This document shows positions 59,828-64,000 of a DNA stretch of 64,000 nt, in pieces. Origin of the DNA: Streptomyces orinoci. GTDB lineage: Bacteria > Actinomycetota > Actinomycetes > Streptomycetales > Streptomycetaceae. A program made the position numbers and the translations under genes. How positions within the stretch are numbered: position 1 is the stretch's first letter; every line of letters starts with the position of its first letter. The notes beneath the pieces were generated by a model. That model saw nothing but the letters and a program-made list of their open reading frames with translations. It did no database searches and was not told the DNA's origin. The stretch spans positions 1,366,439 through 1,430,438 of the forward strand of contig NZ_PHNC01000031.1 in the NCBI RefSeq assembly GCF_003121295.1. The letters are read 5' to 3'.

Positions 59828-60516
59828 TGGACCACCGCGAACGTCCCTCCCGGGCCATCCCCGGGGCGGTGGTGTGGACACGGACGGCCTCCGTGACGCC
59901 CCTGCGCGTCCTCCCGGACGGCTGCCTGGACCTCATCTGGACCGGTGAACGGCTGCTGGTGGCGGGCCCGGACACCGGCGCTCACCTGGTGACCGGCGCC
60001 CCCGGCGGCACCGCCACCGGAGTACGCCTCGCCCCCGGCACCGGCCCCGCCCTGCTGGGCGTACCCGCCGCGGAACTACGCGACCTCCGGGTACCACTGG
60101 CCGACCTATGGCCGGAACACCGGGTGCGCCCGCTCCACCAGCGCATGGCGGAATCCACGGCCCCGGGACGTGCCCTGGAAGAGGCCCTGCGCCCGGCGGA
60201 GGACGCGCCCTGGCCGGGCCGCGATCCGCTGACCGCCGGCCTCCTCGCGGGCGCCCGCCGGGGCCGGCCGGTATCCGCCCTGGCCGCCCAACTCGGCGTG
60301 GGCGAACGCCGGTTGCACCGGCACAGCCTGCAAGTCTTCGGCTACGGACCCAAGATGCTGACCCGGATACTCCGCATGCGCCAGGCCCTGACCCTGGCCC
60401 GCGCCGGCCACCCCTTCGCCCAACTGGCCACCACCTGCGGCTACGCCGACCAGTCCCATCTGGCCCGCGAAATCAGGGCCTTGACGGGCGTCCCCCTGCG
60501 CGAACTCATCCCCTGA
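59827..60516 (+). CDS. AraC family transcriptional regulator
   Basis: 229 residues. The N-terminal region (TPLRVLPDGCLDLIWTGERL, VAGPDTGAHLV) is the DUF6597-like sensor of this AraC group, and the C-terminus has the two-helix-turn-helix domain (VSALAAQLGVGERRLHRHSL, FAQLATTCGYADQSHLAREI). The effector and targets are unknown. Start GTG 59827 overlaps the preceding stop. A long-form intergenic repeat begins directly after its TGA. Confidence 0.87.
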   Translation: MDHRERPSRAIPGAVVWTRTASVTPLRVLPDGCLDLIWTGERLLVAGPDTGAHLVTGAPGGTATGVRLAPGTGPALLGVPAAELRDLRVPLADLWPEHRVRPLHQRMAESTAPGRALEEALRPAEDAPWPGRDPLTAGLLAGARRGRPVSALAAQLGVGERRLHRHSLQVFGYGPKMLTRILRMRQALTLARAGHPFAQLATTCGYADQSHLAREIRALTGVPLRELIP

Positions 60517-60598
60517 GGGTGCCCCCTCAGGGGCGCGGGGCCGCGACATCATGCGGCTCCGCCGCGTGGGCGCGACCGGCCACGCACGGCCCGCGGCC
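60517..60598. repeat. Intergenic repeat, long form, copy 7
   Basis: gggtgccccctcaggggcgc, then atgcggctccgccgcgtggg cgcgaccggcc and acggcccgcgg. It starts at the base after the stop codon of the AraC gene. Confidence 0.75.
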
Positions 60599-60654
60599 GA
60601 CCGGCAAGAGTCGCCGGCAGACGGCCCGGTGGGCGCAACGCGGCTCAAACGCAA

Positions 60655-61038
60655 CTAGCGCCCCAGCGGGGCGAAAAGATCAACCCCATTACCATCCGGA
60701 TCCCGGACCACCGCATACCGCTGCCCCCAAAACGCATCCCATGGCGCCCGCACCCCCTCGTAACCGGCGCCCGTCAACTCCCCGTAAACCCGGTCCACTT
60801 CTTCCGGTCCGTCACACAGAAACGCCAGACCGAGCCGCCCCGGACCGGGCGGTGGCGGGGCCTCGTCCAGGGCTGCCGCGCTGTCCCACATCAGCCGGAG
60901 GCCGCCCGGCAGGGCAGCCTCCACATGCGGTTCCTTATCGGCCCCGGGCGGCAGGTCCAGGCCGAGGCGGCGGTAGAAGGCGAGCGAGGCGGCCATGTCG
61001 GAGACCACGATGCCGATGGCGTCGAAGCGAGGTGTCAT
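60655..61038 (-). CDS. VOC superfamily (glyoxalase-like) protein
   Basis: 127 residues, one VOC unit pair: FDAIGIVVSDMAASLAFYRRLG at the N-terminus and FWGQRYAVVRDPDGNGVDLFAP at the C-terminus, where the Glu metal ligand of glyoxalase I is replaced by Asp. It may be a binding or resistance protein rather than an enzyme; the substrate is unknown. Confidence 0.88.
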   Translation of the reverse strand: MTPRFDAIGIVVSDMAASLAFYRRLGLDLPPGADKEPHVEAALPGGLRLMWDSAAALDEAPPPPGPGRLGLAFLCDGPEEVDRVYGELTGAGYEGVRAPWDAFWGQRYAVVRDPDGNGVDLFAPLGR

Positions 61039-61096
61039 ACGGCGAGGCTAGGCACCCGGCGGCCGCCCCGTCTTGAACGTTTCGGACAGCCGCCGC

Positions 61097-62035
61097 TCAA
61101 GGGCAGCGGATGACCTGCCCCGCATACGACAGGTTCCCGCCGAAGCCGAACAGCAGCACCGGCGCTCCCGACGCCACCTCGCCGCGTTCGACCAGCTTGG
61201 ACAGGGCGAGCGGGATGCTGGCTGCCGAGGTGTTGCCGGACTCGGTGACATCGGTGGCGATCACCGCGTTGACCGCGCCCAGCTTGCGCGCCACCGGCTC
61301 GATGATGCGCAGATTGGCCTGGTGCAGCACCACTGCCGCCAGCTCCGCCGGCTCGATTCCGGCCCGCAGGCACACCTCGCGGGCGATGGGCGGCAGCTGG
61401 GTGGTGGCCCAGCGGTAGACGGACTGGCCCTCCTGGGCGAACACCGAGGGCGAGCCCTCGATGCGTACCGCATGGCCCATCTCCGGGACCGAGCCCCACA
61501 GCACGGGGCCGATGCCGGCCTCCTCGGCCGCGGAGACCACCGCCGCGCCCGCGCCGTCGCCGACCAGCACACAGGTGGTGCGGTCGGTCCAGTCGGTGAC
61601 CGAGGTGAACTTCTCCACCCCGATGACCAGCGCGTTCCTCGCCGCCCCGGCGCGAATCGCATGGTCCGCGCTGGCCAGGGCGTGGGTGAAGCCGGAGCAG
61701 ACCACATTGACGTCCATCACCGCGGGCGAGGGCAGCCGCAGCCGGGCGGCCACCCGGGCCGCGGTATTGGGGCTGCGGTCCACCGCGGTGCAGGTGGCGA
61801 CCAGCACCAGGTCGATCTCCTCGCGGGCCAGCCCCGCCGCGGCCAGCGCCTTGGCCGCCGCCTCGGCGGCCATGAAGTCAACGGTCTCCTCCGCGCCGGC
61901 CACCCGGCGGGTGCGGATGCCGACCCGGGAGCGGATCCATTCGTCGCTGGTATCGACCATCCCCGCCAGTTCGTCATTGGTGAGAACCCTGGCGGGCTGG
62001 TAGTGGCCCAGGGCCAGAACACGAGACCCGGACAT
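61097..62035 (-). CDS. Beta-ketoacyl-ACP synthase III-like enzyme
   Basis: 312 residues. The FabH triad is complete: C113 in VNVVCSGFTHAL, H238 in VLHQANLRI and N268 in ESGNTSAAS. It starts chain synthesis by condensing an acyl-CoA with malonyl-ACP. It is not in the fabDHF cluster, so it is an extra KAS III, perhaps for special starter units. It lies 58 bases from the VOC gene. Confidence 0.92.
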   Translation of the reverse strand: MSGSRVLALGHYQPARVLTNDELAGMVDTSDEWIRSRVGIRTRRVAGAEETVDFMAAEAAAKALAAAGLAREEIDLVLVATCTAVDRSPNTAARVAARLRLPSPAVMDVNVVCSGFTHALASADHAIRAGAARNALVIGVEKFTSVTDWTDRTTCVLVGDGAGAAVVSAAEEAGIGPVLWGSVPEMGHAVRIEGSPSVFAQEGQSVYRWATTQLPPIAREVCLRAGIEPAELAAVVLHQANLRIIEPVARKLGAVNAVIATDVTESGNTSAASIPLALSKLVERGEVASGAPVLLFGFGGNLSYAGQVIRCP

Positions 62036-62162
62036 CGGTGGTTCCTCCTGCGCGCGTGATCCGGAACCACCAGTGTTGATGGACCACCGCCGGGATCAGG
62101 TGCGAGAACGACCAATGTTCCGGCCGGAATACTGGGCGCACCCCACAGCGCCCGCCGCGCGC

Positions 62163-62429
62163 CTAGTGCGAGCCGTCCACCACGGTGCCGGTGTGGACCT
62201 TCTCCCCGGCCTTGTCCGCCGCCTTGTCCGCGGCCGTCTCCTCCGACGCGGAGGCCGCGGCGGCAGCGGTTCCGCCGTCGTTCTTCATCGCCTTGGCCTC
62301 GCTCTTGAGGATGCGCATGGACTTGCCGAGCGCCCGCGCCGCGTCCGGCAGCTTCTTGGAGCCGAAGACGACGACCACGATCAGCACAACCACCAGGAGG
62401 TGCCAGGGTTCCAGGGCGTTGCGCAGCAT
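62163..62429 (-). CDS. tatA: Sec-independent translocase subunit TatA
   Basis: 88 residues: one membrane helix (WHLLVVVLIVVVVFGSKKLP), the FGxKKLP hinge, an amphipathic helix (DAARALGKSMRILKSEAKAM) and an Ala/Glu/Lys-rich tail. It forms the pore for folded twin-arginine proteins. The first helix has a polar His/Trp start. tatC is not adjacent, so this may be a second TatA. ATG at 62429. Confidence 0.92.
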   Translation of the reverse strand: MLRNALEPWHLLVVVLIVVVVFGSKKLPDAARALGKSMRILKSEAKAMKNDGGTAAAAASASEETAADKAADKAGEKVHTGTVVDGSH

Positions 62430-62592
62430 GTGTGTCCCCACTTTCTCGGCCGCTTGGAGCTACTTGGATGCCCGCATCGGTGCTTTCACCATACTTGCTA
62501 GATTGCGCAACCTGACAACCAAAAGCAGTGGTCATCCGTCTATACGTAGGGGAACGACGGGATGACCCCCGGAGCGGATGAGGTCGCGCAGA

Positions 62593-64000
62593 ATGACGGG
62601 CAGGCGGGGCAGGCGCGAGCGCCGGCGAATGCGTACCTTCACCATCGTCGCGGTCTCCTTCCTGGTGCTGCTCACCGCCGGAGCCGGCTGGCTCTATCTG
62701 GAGCTCAACGGCAACATCAACACCTTTGACGCCGACGGGCTTTCCAAGAACCGGCCCGGCGCCTCCGCCGCCGGCAAGAACGTCCTGGTCATCGGCTCCG
62801 ACTCCCGCGCGGGGGACAACAAGAAGCTCGGCGGCGGGCAGGGTGACGTCGGCCGCTCGGACACCACCTTCCTGCTGCATGTCTATGGCGACGGCGAGCA
62901 CGCGGTAGGCGTCTCCATACCCAGGGACACCCTGGTGGACATTCCGCCGTGCAAACTGCCCAACGGCAGCTGGACCAGCGGCGCGAGCCGGCAGATGTTC
63001 AACTCGGCCTTTTCGGTGGGTGATACCGCCAAGGGAAATCCGGCCTGCACCCAGAACACCGTGGAGAAACTCACCGGACTGCGGGTGGACCACACCATCG
63101 TGGTGGACTTCGCCGGGTTCTCCTCGATGACCTCCGCCGTGGGCGGGGTGGACGTCTGTGTGCCCAAGGATCTCTACCAGGGCGACCTCAACCCCAACCT
63201 GGGCTCACGCGGCGAGCTGGTCTTCCACAAGGGAGAGCAGAAGGTCTCCGGGCAGAAGGCGCTGGACTATGTCCGGGTCCGGCACGGCATCGGTGACGGC
63301 TCCGACATAGGACGAATACAGCGGCAGCAGGCATTCGTCTCGTCGATGATCAAGAAGGTGAAGTCCGAGGGCTTCGACCCCACCACCCTGCTGCCACTGG
63401 CCAACGCCGCCACCAAGTCGATGACCGTGGACCCGGGACTGGGCTCGGCGCAGAAGCTGCTCTCCTTCGCCATGTCGATGAAGAACATCGATCTGCACAA
63501 CATCAAGTTTGTGACCATGCCCTGGCGTTACCAGGGCAGCCGGGTGGCCGTGGTGGAGCCGGACGCCGACCGGCTGTGGGCCGCGCTGCGGGCGGACGAG
63601 ACCGTGGACGGCAAGGACGCCGGCAAGAAGGGCGCGAAGAAGGACGACAAGCCCTCCCCCTCCGCCCCCGTCTCCGGCGCCGGGGTGAGCGTCTCCATCA
63701 CCAATGCCACCCGGATCAACGGGCTGGCCGCCCGGGCCGCCGGAGCACTGAAGGAACACGGCTACCGGATCACCGCCACCGCCACCTCCGCCACCCGGGA
63801 CGAGGCCACCACGGTGATCGACTTCGGGCCGGGTGAGGCGGATCACGCCCGCACCCTGGCCAGGCTCTTCCCCGGCGCCTTTGTGCGTGGCACCGCGGAC
63901 CATGGGATCGCGGTCACCCTCGGCCGTGACTACGCCACCGCATCGGCCTCGCCGAGCCCCTCCGCATCGTCCTCCGCACCCGTACCCTCGGAGGTGGCCG
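62593..64000 (+). CDS. LytR-CpsA-Psr (LCP) family protein with LytR_C domain, 3' end outside window
   Basis: 469 residues are present, no stop. A basic N-terminus and one membrane helix (FTIVAVSFLVLLTAGAGWLY) precede the LCP catalytic domain: VLVIGSDSRAGDN, GRSDTTFLLHVY, SIPRDTLVDIP (R111), YVRVRHGIGDGSDIGRIQRQ. A Lys/Pro linker leads to a LytR_C domain (VSITNATRINGLAARAAGAL) and a Ser/Pro tail. LCP enzymes attach glycopolymers to peptidoglycan outside the cell. ATG 62593 has GAGG 9 bases ahead; ATG 62578 is the alternative. Confidence 0.92.
   Translation, partial: MTGRRGRRERRRMRTFTIVAVSFLVLLTAGAGWLYLELNGNINTFDADGLSKNRPGASAAGKNVLVIGSDSRAGDNKKLGGGQGDVGRSDTTFLLHVYGDGEHAVGVSIPRDTLVDIPPCKLPNGSWTSGASRQMFNSAFSVGDTAKGNPACTQNTVEKLTGLRVDHTIVVDFAGFSSMTSAVGGVDVCVPKDLYQGDLNPNLGSRGELVFHKGEQKVSGQKALDYVRVRHGIGDGSDIGRIQRQQAFVSSMIKKVKSEGFDPTTLLPLANAATKSMTVDPGLGSAQKLLSFAMSMKNIDLHNIKFVTMPWRYQGSRVAVVEPDADRLWAALRADETVDGKDAGKKGAKKDDKPSPSAPVSGAGVSVSITNATRINGLAARAAGALKEHGYRITATATSATRDEATTVIDFGPGEADHARTLARLFPGAFVRGTADHGIAVTLGRDYATASASPSPSASSSAPVPSEVA

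Overview
The window is a 64 kb piece of chromosome from a Streptomyces or very close relative. The GC content is very high with strong GC bias at third codon positions, GTG starts are frequent, and the gene content is that of a core Streptomyces chromosome: sigR-rsrA, dasR-dasABC, wblE, the sigH operon, a UPF0182 protein and the class Ia nrdAB genes. From about 14 kb to 54 kb the order hisN, tetR, sugE, rsgA, aroA, sigR-rsrA, nrdBA, dasR, dasABC, nagB, histidine kinase, wblE, prsH-sigH matches the order I know from S. coelicolor, so most of the window is conserved backbone.

Layout. 0-9 kb: a cut-off NUDIX gene, a DUF2342 zincin, an SDR protein, moaE, a PDZ/Lon-like membrane protease, a PPA1309 protein and a UPF0182 protein. 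9-11.4 kb: two identical initiator tRNA genes flanking a Sel1-repeat gene. 11.4-14 kb: divergent catR-like regulator and katA, then a CBS protein. 14-20.9 kb: hisN, a TetR/SMR pair, aroA-rsgA preceded by an M50 peptidase gene, an SRAP-type DNA-protein crosslink protein and a small hydrolase. 20.9-25.1 kb: the thiol-stress pair sigR-rsrA, then two overlapping membrane HD-domain genes. 25.4-31.4 kb: TPR protein, peptide deformylase, YCII protein and nrdAB under a cobalamin riboswitch and probable NrdR boxes. 31.5-37.3 kb: MMPL transporter, a KAS II-like synthase, and a DUF3311/MctP-type carboxylate permease pair. 37.4-41.7 kb: a small accessory-looking cluster (HTH protein, fused DUF6879 protein, XRE/DUF5753 regulator, a protein with an internal duplication, a frameshifted GNAT gene).

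41.9-48.6 kb is the chitin/N-acetylglucosamine regulon: dasR, the dasABC importer, a family 3 beta-N-acetylhexosaminidase and nagB, with dre-like DasR operators before dasA and nagB. 49-54.2 kb: PAS/HisKA_2 histidine kinase, wblE, a lipid kinase, a small membrane protein, and prsH-sigH. 54.2-64 kb: a long non-coding stretch, then a UBP zinc finger protein, Na+/H+ antiporter, PLP enzyme, peptidoglycan amidase, glutaminase, a small Cys protein with an AraC regulator, a VOC protein, a KAS III enzyme, TatA and an LCP protein that runs off the end.

Regulation is unusually readable here: a sigma-R promoter before sigR with a second upstream start codon, a palindrome inside the katA promoter spacer, a cobalamin riboswitch with a possible Shine-Dalgarno-masking hairpin before nrdA, and DasR sites in the dasA promoter. 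A modular intergenic repeat occurs seven times, usually against a stop codon, and once supplies the C-terminus of a transporter. No CRISPR array, insertion sequence, prophage or biosynthetic cluster was seen. The least explained parts are the 37.4-41.7 kb cluster and the paired HD-domain genes.
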